Shown here piece after piece: positions 20,215-31,883 of a DNA stretch of 64,000 bases. The DNA is from Erwinia phyllosphaerae (GTDB taxonomy: Bacteria > Pseudomonadota > Gammaproteobacteria > Enterobacterales > Enterobacteriaceae). Below the pieces are notes generated by a model. The model had not been told where the DNA came from. It was given only the letters and a program-made list of their open reading frames with translations, and searched no databases. The translations under genes were made by a program, and so were the position numbers. The first letter of the stretch is position 1; each line of letters starts with the position of its first letter. Location of the stretch: contig NZ_JAHSPF010000005.1 of the NCBI RefSeq assembly GCF_019132875.1, positions 62,001 through 126,000 of the forward strand, read 5' to 3'.

Positions 20215-21702
20215 ATGAACAAAGAAATCTTAGCTGTAGTCGAGGCAGTATCTAACGAGAAATCCCTCCCGCGCGAGAAGATTTTCGAAGCGCTGGAGAG
20301 CGCACTGTCCACGGCTACCAAGAAAAAATATGAGCAGGAAATCGACGTCCGCGTCAGCATCGACCGCAGAAGCGGCGATTTTGACACGTTTCGCCGCTGG
20401 GTTATTGTTGACGAAGTCACCATGCCAACGCGTGAAATCACCCTGGATGCCGCGCGTTATGAAGACGAGTCGCTGAATCTGGGCGATTACGTTGAAGATC
20501 AGATTGAGTCAGTAACCTTTGACCGTATTACCACGCAGACGGCCAAACAGGTTATCGTACAGAAGGTTCGCGAAGCCGAGCGCGCAATGGTCGTTGACCA
20601 GTTCCGCGAGCAGGAAGGCGAGATCATCACCGGCGTAGTTAAGAAAGTTAACCGCGACAATATCTCTCTGGATCTGGGCAACAATGCTGAAGCGGTCATT
20701 ATCCGTGAAGACATGCTGCCACGCGAAAACTTCCGTCCAGGCGACCGCATCCGTGGTGTCCTGTACGCTGTACGTCCGGAAGCACGCGGTGCCCAGCTGT
20801 TTGTCAGCCGTTCCAAACCGGAAATGCTGATTGAGCTGTTCCGCATCGAAGTGCCGGAAATCGGCGAAGAAGTGATTGAGATTAAAGCCGCCGCGCGCGA
20901 TCCGGGCTCTCGTGCCAAGATCGCTGTTAAGACCAACGACAAGCGTATCGACCCGGTCGGTGCCTGTGTAGGTATGCGTGGTGCGCGTGTTCAGGCGGTA
21001 TCCAGCGAGCTGGGTGGCGAACGTATTGATATCGTGCTGTGGGATGATAATCCTGCGCAGTTCGTGATCAACGCGATGGCCCCGGCGGATGTCGCCTCTA
21101 TCGTGGTGGATGAAGATAATCACACCATGGATATCGCCGTAGAAGCCGGAAATCTGGCTCAGGCGATTGGCCGTAACGGCCAAAACGTGCGTCTGGCTTC
21201 CCAGCTGAGCGGCTGGGAGCTAAACGTGATGACGGTCGACGATCTGCAGGCCAAGCACCAGGCTGAAGCCCATGCTGCCATCGACGTCTTTACCAAACAT
21301 CTCGACATTGATGAAGATTTCGCAACCGTGCTGGTTGAAGAAGGCTTCTCTTCTCTGGAAGAACTGGCGTACGTGCCAATCAACGAGCTGTTGGAAATTG
21401 ACGGTCTGGATGAAGAGACAGTAGAAGCGCTGCGCGATCGTGCGAAAAATGCGTTAACTACCCTTGCTCTGGAAAAAGCTGAGAGTCAGGGCGACAACCA
21501 GCCGGCAGAAGATCTGCTGAACCTGGAAGGTCTCGATCGTGAACTGGCATTTAAGCTGGCAGCGAAAGGCGTTTGCACGCTGGAAGATCTTGCCGAGCAG
21601 GGTGTTGACGACCTGTCGGATATTGAAGGCCTGAGCGATGAGCAGGCCGGTGAGCTGATTATGGCTGCACGTAATATCTGCTGGTTCGGCGACGACGCGT
21701 AA
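20215..21702 (+). CDS. nusA: NusA, transcription termination/antitermination factor
   Basis: 495-residue RNA polymerase-binding protein identical in length to E. coli NusA. Domains in order: N-terminal polymerase-binding domain (1 to about 125), S1 (about 135-200, [18 protein letters not shown]), KH1 and KH2 (about 230-345, with [14 protein letters not shown] and [12 protein letters not shown]), and two acidic repeats AR1 and AR2 at the C-terminus. It controls pausing, intrinsic termination and rRNA antitermination. The ATG at 20215 ([10 protein letters not shown]) is the family start. infB follows after 24 nt. Confidence 0.98.
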   Translation: MNKEILAVVEAVSNEKSLPREKIFEALESALSTATKKKYEQEIDVRVSIDRRSGDFDTFRRWVIVDEVTMPTREITLDAARYEDESLNLGDYVEDQIESVTFDRITTQTAKQVIVQKVREAERAMVVDQFREQEGEIITGVVKKVNRDNISLDLGNNAEAVIIREDMLPRENFRPGDRIRGVLYAVRPEARGAQLFVSRSKPEMLIELFRIEVPEIGEEVIEIKAAARDPGSRAKIAVKTNDKRIDPVGACVGMRGARVQAVSSELGGERIDIVLWDDNPAQFVINAMAPADVASIVVDEDNHTMDIAVEAGNLAQAIGRNGQNVRLASQLSGWELNVMTVDDLQAKHQAEAHAAIDVFTKHLDIDEDFATVLVEEGFSSLEELAYVPINELLEIDGLDEETVEALRDRAKNALTTLALEKAESQGDNQPAEDLLNLEGLDRELAFKLAAKGVCTLEDLAEQGVDDLSDIEGLSDEQAGELIMAARNICWFGDDA

Positions 21703-21726
21703 TAAACTGTAGCAGGAAGGAACAGC

Positions 21727-24414
21727 ATGACAGATGTAACTGTAAAATCGCTGGCCGCAGAGATTCAGACACCGGTAGAACGCCTGGTACAGCAATTTGC
21801 TGATGCAGGGATCCGCAAGTCTGAGAACGACTCTGTGACCCAGCAGGAAAAAGAGACGCTCCTTACCCATCTGAATCGCGACAACAACGGCGGTTCTGGT
21901 AAACTGACATTACAGCGCAAAACGCGCAGTACCTTGAACATCCCGGGCACCGGCGGTAAAAGTAAATCGGTGCAAATCGAAGTCCGCAAAAAACGCACCT
22001 ATGTAAAAGGCGATCCTGCAGATGCCGCTCAGGCAGAAGCAGAAGAGCAGGCGCAGCGTGAAGCGGAAGAAATGGCTCGTCGCGAGGCTGAAGAAAAAGC
22101 CCAGCGCGAAGCTCAAGAAAAAGCGCAGCGTGAAGCCGAGGAGCAGGCCAAACGTGAGGCAGCTGAAAAAGCCAGGCGTGAAGCAGCGGAAAAAGACAAA
22201 GTGAGCAACCAACAAACCGACGATATGACCCGCACCCAACAGTCTGACAAAGCTCGCCGCGAAGCGGAAGCCGCAGAACTGAAGCGTAAAGCCGAAGAAG
22301 AAGCGCGTCGCAAGATTGAAGAAGAAGCGAAGCGCGTAGCGGAAGAGGCCCGTAAAATGGCGGAAGAAAAAGGCTCCGAGTGGGCGGAAGCAGAGAAAGA
22401 AGTGGAAGACACTTCTGACTATCACGTAACCACGTCCACGCACGCTCGTGCAGCAGAAGACGAAAACGACGCGCAGGTTGAAGGCGACCGTCGCACTCGC
22501 GCTGCGCGCCCGGCGAAAGCCCCACAGCGTAAGAAAGGCAACAAGCATTCTGAAGCGAAAACCGACCGTGAAGAAGCGCGTGCGCAGTTCCGCGGCGGTA
22601 AAGGCGGCAAGCGTAAGAGTACGCTGCAGCAGGGCTTCAACAAGCCGGCCCAGGCCGTTAACCGTGACGTGATTATCGGTGAAACCATCACCGTAGCGGA
22701 ACTGGCTAACAAAATGGCGGTGAAAGGTTCTCAGGTCATCAAAGCGATGATGAAGATGGGCGCTATGGCGACCATCAACCAGGTTATCGATCAGGAAACT
22801 GCCCAGCTGGTCGCGGAAGAAATGGGTCACAAAGTGACGCTGCGCCGCGAAAACGAGCTGGAAGAAGCGGTAATGAGCGATCGTGATACCGATGCAGCGA
22901 TGGAATCGCGTGCGCCGGTGGTGACTATCATGGGTCACGTTGACCACGGTAAAACGTCGCTGCTGGACTATATCCGCTCCACTAAAGTCGCCTCTGGCGA
23001 AGCGGGCGGCATTACCCAGCACATTGGTGCCTACCACGTTGAAACCGACAACGGTATGGTTACCTTCCTGGATACCCCAGGCCACGCCGCGTTTACCGCA
23101 ATGCGTGCCCGTGGTGCTCAGGCAACGGATATCGTTATCCTGGTAGTGGCAGCCGATGACGGCGTGATGCCACAGACCATCGAAGCTATTCAGCACGCCA
23201 AAGCGGCAAAAGTGCCGGTTGTGGTTGCGGTGAACAAGTGCGATAAGCCAGAAGCCGATCCGGATCGCGTTAAAAACGAGCTGACCCAGTACGGAATCAT
23301 TCCGGAAGAGTGGGGCGGCGAAAACATGTTCGTTAACGTTTCTGCAAAAGCGGGAACCGGTATTGACGATCTGTTAAACGCTATTCTGCTGCAGGCAGAA
23401 GTTCTGGAACTGACCGCGGTTCGTCAGGGTATGGCAAGCGGCGTAGTTATCGAATCCTTCCTGGATAAAGGTCGTGGTCCGGTTGCTACCGTGCTGGTAC
23501 GTGAAGGTACGCTGAACAAAGGCGATATCGTGCTGTGCGGCTTCGAGTATGGCCGTGTGCGTGCGATGCGTGACGAGCTGGGACGCGAAGTGCTGACCGC
23601 TGGTCCTTCTATTCCGGTTGAGATCCTGGGTCTGTCAGGCGTGCCTGCTGCCGGTGACGAAGCGACCGTGGTACGTGACGAGAAGAAAGCGCGTGAAGTT
23701 GCGCTCTATCGTCAGGGCAAATTCCGTGAAGTTAAGCTGGCGCGTCAGCAGAAATCTAAACTCGAGAACATGTTTGCTAACATGACCGAAGGCGAAGTTT
23801 CTGAGCTGAACATCGTGCTGAAAGCTGACGTCCAGGGTTCTGTCGAAGCTATCGCTGACTCACTGATGAAGCTGTCTACCGACGAAGTGAAGGTGAAGAT
23901 TGTAGGTTCTGGCGTAGGTGGTATCACCGAAACCGACGCTACGCTGGCTGCGGCTTCCAACGCCATCCTGGTTGGCTTCAACGTTCGTGCTGACGCTTCT
24001 GCGCGCCGCGTGATCGATTCAGAAAGCCTGGATCTGCGTTACTACTCCGTCATCTATAACCTGATTGACGAAGTGAAGCAGGCGATGAGCGGTATGCTGT
24101 CACCTGAGTACAAGCACCAGATCACCGGCCTGGCCGAAGTGCGTGACGTGTTCAAATCACCGAAGTTCGGCGCTGTTGCCGGCTGTATGGTGACGGAAGG
24201 CAATATCAAACGTCACAACCCAATCCGCGTACTGCGCGACAACGTGGTTATCTATGAAGGCGAGCTGGAATCCCTGCGCCGCTTCAAAGATGACGTTAGC
24301 GAAGTCCGTAACGGCATGGAATGTGGTATCGGCGTGAAGAACTACAACGATGTGCGCGTTGGCGATATGATCGAAGTCTTCGAGATTATCGAAATCCAGC
24401 GTACTATCGCTTAA
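21727..24414 (+). CDS. infB: InfB, translation initiation factor IF-2
   Basis: 895-residue GTPase (E. coli 890) that brings fMet-tRNA to the 30S subunit and promotes subunit joining. It has an IF2N domain at the N-terminus, then a long, highly charged Ala/Glu/Arg/Lys coiled-coil-like linker (about residues 95-230), a second IF2N, and the G domain with P-loop [14 protein letters not shown] and NKCD. The C-terminal C1/C2 domains bind initiator tRNA. Its location in the same transcript as the initiator tRNA gene is the enterobacterial arrangement. In E. coli, internal in-frame starts yield shorter forms; candidates exist here but cannot be chosen by eye. Confidence 0.98.
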   Translation: MTDVTVKSLAAEIQTPVERLVQQFADAGIRKSENDSVTQQEKETLLTHLNRDNNGGSGKLTLQRKTRSTLNIPGTGGKSKSVQIEVRKKRTYVKGDPADAAQAEAEEQAQREAEEMARREAEEKAQREAQEKAQREAEEQAKREAAEKARREAAEKDKVSNQQTDDMTRTQQSDKARREAEAAELKRKAEEEARRKIEEEAKRVAEEARKMAEEKGSEWAEAEKEVEDTSDYHVTTSTHARAAEDENDAQVEGDRRTRAARPAKAPQRKKGNKHSEAKTDREEARAQFRGGKGGKRKSTLQQGFNKPAQAVNRDVIIGETITVAELANKMAVKGSQVIKAMMKMGAMATINQVIDQETAQLVAEEMGHKVTLRRENELEEAVMSDRDTDAAMESRAPVVTIMGHVDHGKTSLLDYIRSTKVASGEAGGITQHIGAYHVETDNGMVTFLDTPGHAAFTAMRARGAQATDIVILVVAADDGVMPQTIEAIQHAKAAKVPVVVAVNKCDKPEADPDRVKNELTQYGIIPEEWGGENMFVNVSAKAGTGIDDLLNAILLQAEVLELTAVRQGMASGVVIESFLDKGRGPVATVLVREGTLNKGDIVLCGFEYGRVRAMRDELGREVLTAGPSIPVEILGLSGVPAAGDEATVVRDEKKAREVALYRQGKFREVKLARQQKSKLENMFANMTEGEVSELNIVLKADVQGSVEAIADSLMKLSTDEVKVKIVGSGVGGITETDATLAAASNAILVGFNVRADASARRVIDSESLDLRYYSVIYNLIDEVKQAMSGMLSPEYKHQITGLAEVRDVFKSPKFGAVAGCMVTEGNIKRHNPIRVLRDNVVIYEGELESLRRFKDDVSEVRNGMECGIGVKNYNDVRVGDMIEVFEIIEIQRTIA

Positions 24415-24444
24415 TAGTTGCCTGAAACATAAAGCAATATATTT

Positions 24445-24473
24445 GGGAGGCCGCTGTGCCTCCCGAATTTTTT
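24445..24473 (+). terminator. Terminator-like hairpin between infB and rbfA
   Basis: Stem GGGAGGC / GCCTCCC with a 6-nt loop, then GAATTTTTT. It ends 13 nt before the rbfA ATG, so termination here would reduce rbfA-truB expression relative to infB. Confidence 0.75.
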
Positions 24474-24486
24474 GAGGAAAAGAATT

Positions 24487-24888
24487 ATGGCGAAAGAATT
24501 TGGTCGCCCGCAGCGCGTCTCCCAGGAACTGCAAAAAGAGATCGCGATTATTTTACAGCGCGAGATTAAAGATCCGCGCCTGGGCATGATGGTTACGGTT
24601 TCCGGCGTCGACGTTTCCCGCGATCTGGCCTATGCCAAGGTATTTGTTACCTTTTTAAACGATAAAGACGAAGACGCTATCAAGGCGGGCCTGCGCGCGC
24701 TGGGTGATGCTTCTGGCTATATCCGTACGCTGCTGGGCAAAGCGATGCGCCTGCGTATCGTGCCTGAGTTAACCTTCTTCTACGACAACTCGCTGGTTGA
24801 AGGTATGCGCATGTCTAACCTTGTCACTAACGTAGTACGCAACGACGCCGAGCGCCGTGGCCCTGCGGAAGATGACAAGGAGGAATAA
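24487..24888 (+). CDS. rbfA: RbfA, 30S ribosome-binding factor A
   Basis: 133-residue KH-like cold-shock protein, the same length as E. coli RbfA, needed for 16S rRNA 5'-end maturation. Family motifs are [22 protein letters not shown] near the N-terminus and [15 protein letters not shown] near residue 100. The ATG at 24487 (MAKEFGRPQ) has GAGGAAAAG upstream. Its TAA shares one base with the truB ATG. Confidence 0.97.
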   Translation: MAKEFGRPQRVSQELQKEIAIILQREIKDPRLGMMVTVSGVDVSRDLAYAKVFVTFLNDKDEDAIKAGLRALGDASGYIRTLLGKAMRLRIVPELTFFYDNSLVEGMRMSNLVTNVVRNDAERRGPAEDDKEE

Positions 24889-25862
24889 TGAGCCGTCCTC
24901 GTCGTCGCGGACGCGATATTCACGGTGTTTTACTGCTGGATAAACCCGGTGGGCTTTCCTCTAACGATGCGCTACAGAAAGTAAAGCGACTGTTTAATGC
25001 GAACCGGGCGGGCCATACCGGCGCGCTCGATCCGCTGGCAACCGGCATGCTGCCGATTTGCCTGGGTGAAGCCACCAAGTTTTCTCAATACCTGCTGGAT
25101 TCTGACAAGCGCTATCGCGTGGTGGCCCGTCTGGGACAGCGTACCGATACGTCGGACGCCGACGGGCAAATTATCAGCGAGCGGCCTGTTACCTTTACGC
25201 AGCAGCAGCTCGACGATGCGCTCGACGGCTTCCGTGGGGAAACTCAGCAGGTGCCGTCGATGTATTCGGCGCTCAAGTATCAGGGGCGCAAGCTTTATGA
25301 ATACGCGCGTGAGGGCATTGAAGTACCGCGTGAAGCACGCAGCATCAACGTCTATGAACTAAAATTTATCCGTCTGGAAGGTTCTGAGCTGGAGCTGGAA
25401 ATCCACTGCTCGAAAGGCACCTATATCCGTACCATTACGGACGATTTGGGTGAAATTCTGGGCTGCGGCGCGCATGTTATCTACCTGCGCCGCCTGCAGG
25501 TGGCGACCTATCCGATTGCCAGCATGGTGACGCTTGAGCAGCTTCAGGCGCTCAGTGAGGAAGCGCTTGCCAACGGCCGTCCGGCAGCAGAGCTGCTGGA
25601 TCCGCTGCTGATGCCGATGGATAGTCCTGCTGCTGCGTATCCGGAAGTGAATCTGTTGACCAGCGTAGCCGCATACTTTAAACAGGGTATGCCGGTGCAG
25701 GCGACTAACGTGCCGGATTCCGGCATGATCCGCGTGACGGAAGGCGAAGAACGCAAGTTTATCGGCATGGCGGAAGTGGCCGACGATGGCCGCGTCGCGC
25801 CACGGCGGCTGGTTGTAGAATATTCCGATGCGGCATTTGCGAAAGCCTCAGGCTCAGAGTAG
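24888..25862 (+). CDS. truB: TruB, tRNA pseudouridine-55 synthase
   Basis: 324-residue enzyme making the universal pseudouridine-55 in the tRNA T loop. The catalytic aspartate is Asp48 in [15 protein letters not shown]. Other family blocks are [23 protein letters not shown] and the C-terminal PUA-like domain (about 250-310). It is about ten residues longer than the E. coli protein (314), the excess being at the C-terminus. The ATG overlaps the rbfA stop. Confidence 0.97.
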   Translation: MSRPRRRGRDIHGVLLLDKPGGLSSNDALQKVKRLFNANRAGHTGALDPLATGMLPICLGEATKFSQYLLDSDKRYRVVARLGQRTDTSDADGQIISERPVTFTQQQLDDALDGFRGETQQVPSMYSALKYQGRKLYEYAREGIEVPREARSINVYELKFIRLEGSELELEIHCSKGTYIRTITDDLGEILGCGAHVIYLRRLQVATYPIASMVTLEQLQALSEEALANGRPAAELLDPLLMPMDSPAAAYPEVNLLTSVAAYFKQGMPVQATNVPDSGMIRVTEGEERKFIGMAEVADDGRVAPRRLVVEYSDAAFAKASGSE

Positions 25863-25939
25863 AATGACTCGGCTTTACACTGGGTTGCTGAATTAGAGAT
25901 CGGCACCTGTACATTTATCTTAAAATTTGGAGTGGTAAC

Positions 25940-26209
25940 ATGTCTCTAAGTGTTGAAACTAAAGCGCAGATCGTTGCTGATTACGGCCGTGATGCAAACG
26001 ACAGTGGTTCTACTGAAGTTCAGGTTGCTCTGCTGACCGCACAGATTAACCATCTGCAGGGTCACTTCTCTGAGCACAAAAAAGACCACCACAGCCGTCG
26101 CGGTCTGCTGCGTATGGTTTCTCAGCGTCGTAAGCTGCTGGATTACCTGAAGCGTAAAGATGTAGCACGTTACACCAGCCTGATCGAGCGTCTGGGTCTG
26201 CGTCGCTAG
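25940..26209 (+). CDS. rpsO: 30S ribosomal protein S15
   Basis: 89-residue 16S rRNA-binding protein of the 30S platform, same length as in E. coli. The signature regions are [23 protein letters not shown] and [34 protein letters not shown] precedes the ATG. In E. coli the 5' leader forms a pseudoknot through which S15 represses its own translation; the short AT-rich leader here is compatible, but I did not fold it. A strong terminator follows before pnp. Confidence 0.99.
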   Translation: MSLSVETKAQIVADYGRDANDSGSTEVQVALLTAQINHLQGHFSEHKKDHHSRRGLLRMVSQRRKLLDYLKRKDVARYTSLIERLGLRR

Positions 26210-26286
26210 TCTTACAATCTGCTGCCTTTTTCTTCAGTCACCTGCGAGGAAAAGGAAACCAAAGGCAGATTTATGCGAGTTTCGCT

Positions 26287-26314
26287 AAAAAGGGGCCTTT
26301 ACGGCCCCTTTTTT
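26287..26314 (+). terminator. rpsO terminator
   Basis: Stem GGGGCC / GGCCCC with a short TTTAC loop, flanked by five A and six T, 77 nt after the rpsO stop. Confidence 0.92.
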
Positions 26315-26383
26315 CAGTCTGAACGCAGCAATCCAGGCCAAACTATTGTATTGTTGCTGAGTGTGATCTTCAGTTGCAGAGAT

Positions 26384-26441
26384 TCGCGCGGCTAATGAGA
26401 GGCTTTGTCCCATGGGGGATTAGGGTTGTCATTAGTCGCGA
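26384..26441 (+). promoter_or_regulatory. Long stem-loop in the pnp leader
   Basis: Imperfect arms beginning TCGCG..GCTAATGA and returning TCATTAGTCGCGA enclose an inner GC-rich hairpin. They lie 66-124 nt before the pnp start. In E. coli an equivalent double-stranded leader is cut by RNase III, after which PNPase represses its own mRNA. The position and shape fit the same role here. Confidence 0.65.
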
Positions 26442-26507
26442 GGATGCAAAGAAGATTTAAGATTCACGGCAGGGCGGTGCCTTGCCAGGAACGTTAAGGA
26501 TATAATT

Positions 26508-28634
26508 TTGCTGAATCCGATCGTAAAAAAATTCCAGTATGGTCAGCATACCGTTACGCTTGAAACCGGTATGATGGCGCGCCAGGCAACGGCTGCCGTG
26601 ATGGTAAGCATGGACGATACTGCCGTATTCGTCACCGTTGTAGGCCAGAAAAAAGCTAAGCCAGGTCAGGACTTTTTCCCACTGACCGTTAACTACCAGG
26701 AGCGTACCTACGCTGCTGGCCGTATCCCGGGCAGCTTCTTCCGTCGTGAAGGCCGTCCAAGCGAAGGCGAAACCCTGATTGCGCGTCTGATTGACCGCCC
26801 GGTTCGTCCGCTGTTCCCGGAAGGTTTCGTTAACGAAGTGCAGGTTATCGCTACCGTGGTTTCCGTTAACCCACAGGTTAACCCGGATATCGTGGCGATG
26901 ATCGGTGCGTCCGCCGCGCTGAGCCTGTCAGGCATTCCGTTCAACGGCCCAATCGGTTCTGCCCGCGTAGGTTATATCAATGACCAGTACGTGCTGAACC
27001 CAACCACCGACGAGCTGAAAGAGAGCAAGCTGGATCTGGTTGTTGCCGGTACCGAAGGTGCGGTGCTGATGGTGGAATCCGAAGCGGAACTGCTGAGCGA
27101 AGACCAGATGCTGGGTGCCGTGGTATTTGGCCACGAGCAGCAGCAGGTTGTAATTGAGAACATCAAGGCGCTGGTTGCCGAAGCCGGTAAACCACGCTGG
27201 GACTGGCAGCCAGAAGCGGTTAACGAAGCGCTGCACAGCCGCATCGCCGCGCTGGCCGAATCTCGCCTGAGCGACGCCTATCGCATCACTGAAAAACAGG
27301 AGCGCTATGCTCAGGTTGACGTGATCAAATCTGAAACCACAGCGGCGCTGCTGGCGGAAGATGCAGAGCTGGATGAAGGCGAAATCAGCGACATCCTGCA
27401 CGGTCTGGAAAAGAACGTGGTGCGTAGCCGCATTCTGCGTGGCGAGCCGCGTATCGACGGTCGTGAAAAAGATATGATCCGTGGCCTGGACGTGCGCACT
27501 GGCGTACTGCCACGTACTCATGGCTCCGCGCTGTTTACCCGTGGTGAAACTCAGGCGCTGGTAACGGCTACGCTGGGTACCGCGCGTGACGCACAGAATC
27601 TGGACGAGCTGATGGGCGAACGTACCGACAGCTTCCTGTTCCACTACAACTTCCCTCCATACTCCGTAGGTGAAACCGGTATGGTTGGTTCGCCGAAGCG
27701 TCGTGAAATTGGTCACGGTCGTCTGGCGAAGCGTGGCGTGCTGGCCGTTATGCCTAAAGGCGATGCGTTCCCGTACACCGTGCGCGTAGTGTCAGAAATC
27801 ACCGAATCTAACGGTTCATCGTCAATGGCTTCCGTTTGCGGTGCTTCTCTGGCGCTGATGGATGCGGGCGTGCCGATCAAAGCGGCCGTAGCCGGTATCG
27901 CGATGGGTCTGGTTAAAGATAACGACAACTTTGTCGTGCTGTCTGATATCCTGGGCGATGAAGATCACCTGGGCGATATGGACTTTAAAGTAGCCGGTAG
28001 CCGTGAAGGCATCACCGCGCTGCAGATGGACATTAAAATCGAAGGTATCACCCGCGAAATCATGCAGGTGGCACTGAACCAGGCTAAGGGCGCACGTCTG
28101 CACATCCTGGGCGTAATGGAACAGGCTATCAGCACGCCACGCGGCGATATCTCTCAGTTTGCTCCGCGCATCCATACCATCAAGATCAGCCCGGACAAGA
28201 TCAAAGACGTTATCGGTAAAGGCGGCTCCGTTATTCGTGCGCTGACCGAAGAAACCGGCACCACCATCGAAATCGAAGATGACGGTACCGTAAAAATCGC
28301 GGCAACCGATGGCGACAAAGCGAAATTTGCTATCCGTCGTATCGAAGAGATCACTGCAGAAATCGAAGTGGGCCGTATCTACAACGGTAAAGTTACTCGT
28401 ATCGTAGACTTCGGTGCCTTCGTCGCTATCGGCGGCGGTAAAGAAGGTCTGGTGCATATTTCTCAAATCGCCGACAAGCGCGTTGAGAAAGTCACTGACT
28501 ATCTGCAGATGGGCCAGGAAGTGCCGGTGAAGGTACTGGAAGTTGATCGTCAGGGCCGCGTGCGCCTGAGCATCAAAGAAGCAGCCGAGCCGGAAGCGGC
28601 TGCTGCGCCAGCACCAGAAGCTTCAGCAGAGTAA
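26508..28634 (+). CDS. pnp: Polynucleotide phosphorylase (PNPase)
   Basis: 708-residue phosphorolytic 3'-5' exoribonuclease (E. coli 711) of the RNA degradosome. Two RNase PH domains (about 1-145 and 310-545) flank an all-alpha domain, followed by KH (about 550-610, [20 protein letters not shown]) and S1 (about 620-690, [17 protein letters not shown]). The tail is Ala/Pro/Glu-rich. The start is TTG at 26508 with AAGGA upstream, as in E. coli. The leader holds the RNase III-type stem-loop. A perfect 10-bp hairpin separates it from nlpI. Confidence 0.98.
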   Translation: MLNPIVKKFQYGQHTVTLETGMMARQATAAVMVSMDDTAVFVTVVGQKKAKPGQDFFPLTVNYQERTYAAGRIPGSFFRREGRPSEGETLIARLIDRPVRPLFPEGFVNEVQVIATVVSVNPQVNPDIVAMIGASAALSLSGIPFNGPIGSARVGYINDQYVLNPTTDELKESKLDLVVAGTEGAVLMVESEAELLSEDQMLGAVVFGHEQQQVVIENIKALVAEAGKPRWDWQPEAVNEALHSRIAALAESRLSDAYRITEKQERYAQVDVIKSETTAALLAEDAELDEGEISDILHGLEKNVVRSRILRGEPRIDGREKDMIRGLDVRTGVLPRTHGSALFTRGETQALVTATLGTARDAQNLDELMGERTDSFLFHYNFPPYSVGETGMVGSPKRREIGHGRLAKRGVLAVMPKGDAFPYTVRVVSEITESNGSSSMASVCGASLALMDAGVPIKAAVAGIAMGLVKDNDNFVVLSDILGDEDHLGDMDFKVAGSREGITALQMDIKIEGITREIMQVALNQAKGARLHILGVMEQAISTPRGDISQFAPRIHTIKISPDKIKDVIGKGGSVIRALTEETGTTIEIEDDGTVKIAATDGDKAKFAIRRIEEITAEIEVGRIYNGKVTRIVDFGAFVAIGGGKEGLVHISQIADKRVEKVTDYLQMGQEVPVKVLEVDRQGRVRLSIKEAAEPEAAAAPAPEASAE

Positions 28635-28646
28635 GAAGAACGCTAA

Positions 28647-28670
28647 GCTCTCCGCCGTTGGGCGGAGAGC
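28647..28670 (+). terminator. pnp-nlpI intercistronic hairpin
   Basis: Perfect 10-bp stem GCTCTCCGCC / GGCGGAGAGC with a GTTG loop, 12 nt after the pnp stop. There is no strong T-run, so it probably acts as an RNA 3'-end barrier or partial terminator. Confidence 0.6.
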
Positions 28671-28754
28671 CGTTTCATCGCGAGGGCAGGACGACACCTT
28701 GTGCACGGCAGGCGGATGAAGGAGTCATCCCATTGTTTGTATTCGGGAGTGGAA

Positions 28755-29639
28755 ATGAAGCCTTTTTTGCGCTGGTGTTTCGTTGCGACAGCTTTAACGC
28801 TGGCAGGATGCAGCAACTCGGATTGGCGTAACAACGAGGTTTTAGCTGTTCCGCTACAGCCTACGCTGCAACAGGAAGTTATCCTGGCACGCATGGAACA
28901 AATTCTTGCCAGTCGGGCCCTGACCGATGATGAACGCGCACAGCTGTTATATGAGCGCGGAGTGTTGTATGATAGTCTTGGTTTGAGAGCACTGGCGCGA
29001 AATGATTTTTCACAAGCGCTATCTGTCAGACCAGATATGCCGGAAGTATTCAATTACTTAGGCATATATCTAACGCAGGCAGGCAACTTTGATGCCGCCT
29101 ACGAAGCGTTTGATTCTGTACTTGAGCTTGATCCAACTTACAATTATGCGCATTTAAATCGCGGTATCGCCCTCTACTACGGTGGAAGATTTAAACTGGC
29201 GCAAGATGATCTGCTGGCGTTTTATCAAGACGATCCTAACGATCCCTTCCGCAGCCTGTGGCTCTATCTCGATGAACGCGAGATAAACGCCGACCAGGCA
29301 GCCGTATCGCTTCAACAGCGCTACGACAAAGCGGACAGAGACCAATGGGGATGGAATATTGTCGAGTTCTACCTGGGCCATATCAGCGAAAACACGCTGA
29401 TGGAGAGGCTCAAGGCGGACGCAACGGATAACACCTCGCTCGCTGAACATCTCAGTGAAACCAACTTCTATTTAGGTAAGCACTACCTAAGTCTGGGGGA
29501 GAAGAGCAACGCAGAAGCGTTGTTCAAGCTGACGGTCGCCAACAACGTACATAACTTTGTTGAGCACCGATATGCATTGTTGGAGCTGGCGCTACTCGGC
29601 CAGACACAAGACGATTTATCAGAATCTGACCAGCAATAG
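28755..29639 (+). CDS. nlpI: NlpI, outer-membrane lipoprotein with TPR repeats
   Basis: 294-residue lipoprotein, identical in length to E. coli NlpI. It adapts peptidoglycan endopeptidases such as MepS to the protease Prc and scaffolds cell-wall machinery. The signal peptide ends in the lipobox LAGC (ATALTLAGC), followed by Ser-Asn, which favours outer-membrane sorting. TPR units lie at about 62-165 ([23 protein letters not shown], then [22 protein letters not shown]). The ATG at 28755 has GGAGTGG upstream; the frame is open upstream without similarity. Confidence 0.97.
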   Translation: MKPFLRWCFVATALTLAGCSNSDWRNNEVLAVPLQPTLQQEVILARMEQILASRALTDDERAQLLYERGVLYDSLGLRALARNDFSQALSVRPDMPEVFNYLGIYLTQAGNFDAAYEAFDSVLELDPTYNYAHLNRGIALYYGGRFKLAQDDLLAFYQDDPNDPFRSLWLYLDEREINADQAAVSLQQRYDKADRDQWGWNIVEFYLGHISENTLMERLKADATDNTSLAEHLSETNFYLGKHYLSLGEKSNAEALFKLTVANNVHNFVEHRYALLELALLGQTQDDLSESDQQ

Positions 29640-29743
29640 CTGACGAACTTTTTTTGTCCTGACTTTTGAAATGTCATCATCTTCACGGGTGAGGGCTTTC
29701 TTGTTCGTCGAAACCACTAATTTGAGCCGGTTCACACTTTTTG

Positions 29744-29800
29744 ATGAAAATGACTGAATGTTTTCACGACGAGTTATGTAGACTGGCCGCCGCAATCTAA
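29744..29800 (+). CDS. 18-codon ORF before deaD, YrbN-like leader peptide candidate
   Basis: Encodes [18 protein letters not shown] and stops 16 nt before the deaD ATG. Two in-frame ATG codons open it and no strong ribosome-binding site is visible. E. coli has a small gene, yrbN (26 codons), in the same place, and I recall a similar DELCRLAA core, but I cannot check that here. The close spacing suggests translational coupling with deaD. It could also be chance coding in the conserved deaD leader. Confidence 0.45.
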   Translation: MKMTECFHDELCRLAAAI

Positions 29801-29816
29801 GAGGCACGTGTACTAC

Positions 29817-31733
29817 ATGACTGAAATTGAAACCACTTTTGCTGACCTGGGTCTGAACGAATCCATCCTCGAATCACTTAACGGCATGGGCTATGTGAAG
29901 CCATCTCCGATCCAGGCTGAGTGTATTCCTCACCTGCTGGCGGGCCGTGACGTACTGGGTATGGCACAGACCGGTAGTGGCAAAACCGCAGCGTTCTCGC
30001 TGCCATTGCTGAACAACATTGACAGTAACCTGAAAGCGCCGCAGATCCTGGTGCTGGCACCAACTCGTGAGTTGGCGGTTCAGGTTGCAGAAGCCGTAAC
30101 TGAATTCTCTAAACACATGCGCGGTCTTAACGTAGTGGCCCTTTACGGCGGCCAGCGTTATGACGTACAGCTGCGTGCACTGCGTCAGGGTCCACAGGTT
30201 GTTGTGGGTACGCCTGGCCGTTTGCTGGACCACCTGAAACGCGGCACGTTAGACCTTTCTAACCTGCGCGGCCTGGTGCTGGACGAAGCCGATGAAATGC
30301 TGCGTATGGGCTTCATCGAAGACGTTGAAACTATCATGGCGCAGATCCCGGAAGGTCATCAGACCGCTCTGTTCTCTGCAACTATGCCTGAAGCGATCCG
30401 TCGTATTACCAAACGCTTCATGAAAGATCCGCAGGAAGTGCGTATTCAGTCAAGCCTGACCACGCGTCCTGACATCAGCCAGAGCTACTGGACAGCCTAC
30501 GGTCGTAAAACCGACGCGCTGGTACGCTTCCTGGAATCAGAAGATTTTGATGCGGCGATCATCTTCGTTCGTACCAAAAACGCAACGCTGGAAGTGGCTG
30601 AAGCGCTGGAGCGCAGCGGTTACAACAGTGCAGCTCTGAACGGCGATATGAACCAGGCACTGCGTGAGCAGACGCTGGAGCGCCTGAAAGATGGTCGTCT
30701 GGATATCCTGATTGCGACCGACGTTGCGGCACGTGGTCTGGACGTTGAGCGTATCAGCCTGGTTGTAAACTATGACATCCCTATGGATGCAGAGTCTTAC
30801 GTCCACCGTATCGGCCGTACCGGCCGTGCTGGCCGTGCTGGTCGCGCGCTGCTGTTCGTTGAGAACCGCGAGCGTCGTCTGCTGCGCAACATCGAACGCA
30901 CCATGAAGCTGACTATTCCAGAAGTTGAGCTGCCAAACGCAGAACTGCTGGGCGAGCGTCGCCTGGCTAAGTTCGCGGCGAAGGTTCAGCAGCAGCTGGA
31001 AAGCAGCGATCTGGAACAGTACCGTGCGCTGCTGAGCAAAATGCAGCCTGCGGAAGAAGAGCTGGATATCGAAACACTGGCTGCCGCACTGCTGAAAATG
31101 GCACAGGGCGAGCGTCCGCTGATCGTTCCTGCCGATCCGGCTCCGCGTCCGCGTCGTGAGTTCAAAGAGCGTGACGATCGCCGTGGCGACCGTCCGGATC
31201 GTGGTCCTCGCGAAAGCCGTGATGGCGACCGTCCACGTCGCGAACGTCGTGACGTTGGCGATATGGAAGTTTACCGTATCGAAGTGGGTCGTGATGACGG
31301 CGTTGAAGTGCGTCACATCGTTGGCGCTATCGCTAACGAAGGCGACATCAGCAGCCGCTACATCGGCAACATCAAGCTGTTTGGTACGCACTCTACCATC
31401 GAGCTGCCAAAAGGCATGCCGGGCGATATCCTGTCTCATTTCACCCGCACGCGTATTCTGAACAAACCGATGAATATGCAGCTGATTGGTGATGCACAGC
31501 CTCGTCCTGCCGATCGCGGTGGCGAGCGTCGTGGTGGTCCAGGCGCTGGTGCTGGTCGTGGCGGCTTCGGCGGCGGTCGTAGCGAAGGTGGCCGCAGCGA
31601 AGGCGGTCGTCGCTTCAGCAACGAGCGTAGCGGTGGCGGCGAACGTCGTGGCGGCGGTTTCAGCCGTGACGGTGGTAACCGTGGTCCGCGTCGTGAAGAC
31701 GGCAGCGCGCCAACCCGTCGTCGTGATGCGTAA
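29817..31733 (+). CDS. deaD: DeaD (CsdA), cold-shock DEAD-box RNA helicase
   Basis: 638-residue helicase (E. coli 629) for 50S assembly and mRNA unwinding at low temperature. Helicase motifs: Q-motif [10 protein letters not shown], motif I AQTGSGKT, Ia [14 protein letters not shown] in [19 protein letters not shown], and [14 protein letters not shown]-terminal parts are a dimerisation region, an RRM-like DbpA-type domain (about 480-560, [20 protein letters not shown]) and an Arg/Gly-rich tail with RGG-like repeats. The ATG at 29817 ([13 protein letters not shown]) gives the family start. A strong terminator follows. Confidence 0.98.
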   Translation: MTEIETTFADLGLNESILESLNGMGYVKPSPIQAECIPHLLAGRDVLGMAQTGSGKTAAFSLPLLNNIDSNLKAPQILVLAPTRELAVQVAEAVTEFSKHMRGLNVVALYGGQRYDVQLRALRQGPQVVVGTPGRLLDHLKRGTLDLSNLRGLVLDEADEMLRMGFIEDVETIMAQIPEGHQTALFSATMPEAIRRITKRFMKDPQEVRIQSSLTTRPDISQSYWTAYGRKTDALVRFLESEDFDAAIIFVRTKNATLEVAEALERSGYNSAALNGDMNQALREQTLERLKDGRLDILIATDVAARGLDVERISLVVNYDIPMDAESYVHRIGRTGRAGRAGRALLFVENRERRLLRNIERTMKLTIPEVELPNAELLGERRLAKFAAKVQQQLESSDLEQYRALLSKMQPAEEELDIETLAAALLKMAQGERPLIVPADPAPRPRREFKERDDRRGDRPDRGPRESRDGDRPRRERRDVGDMEVYRIEVGRDDGVEVRHIVGAIANEGDISSRYIGNIKLFGTHSTIELPKGMPGDILSHFTRTRILNKPMNMQLIGDAQPRPADRGGERRGGPGAGAGRGGFGGGRSEGGRSEGGRRFSNERSGGGERRGGGFSRDGGNRGPRREDGSAPTRRRDA

Positions 31734-31749
31734 GCACTGACTACGAAAT

Positions 31750-31779
31750 AAAAAACCAGCCTTCGGGCTGGTTTTTTTT
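31750..31779 (+). terminator. deaD terminator
   Basis: Stem CCAGCC / GGCTGG with a TTCG tetraloop, flanked by six A and eight T, shortly after the deaD stop. Confidence 0.93.
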
Positions 31780-31883
31780 GCTCTTTATATTGGTCTTAAG
31801 CACTATTCAGGCAAGGATCGCTTTCTGGCAGAAGCGGTAATTTAATGGCCGGGCGGAGGAGAGGGATCGCTCCGCCGCGTCGC

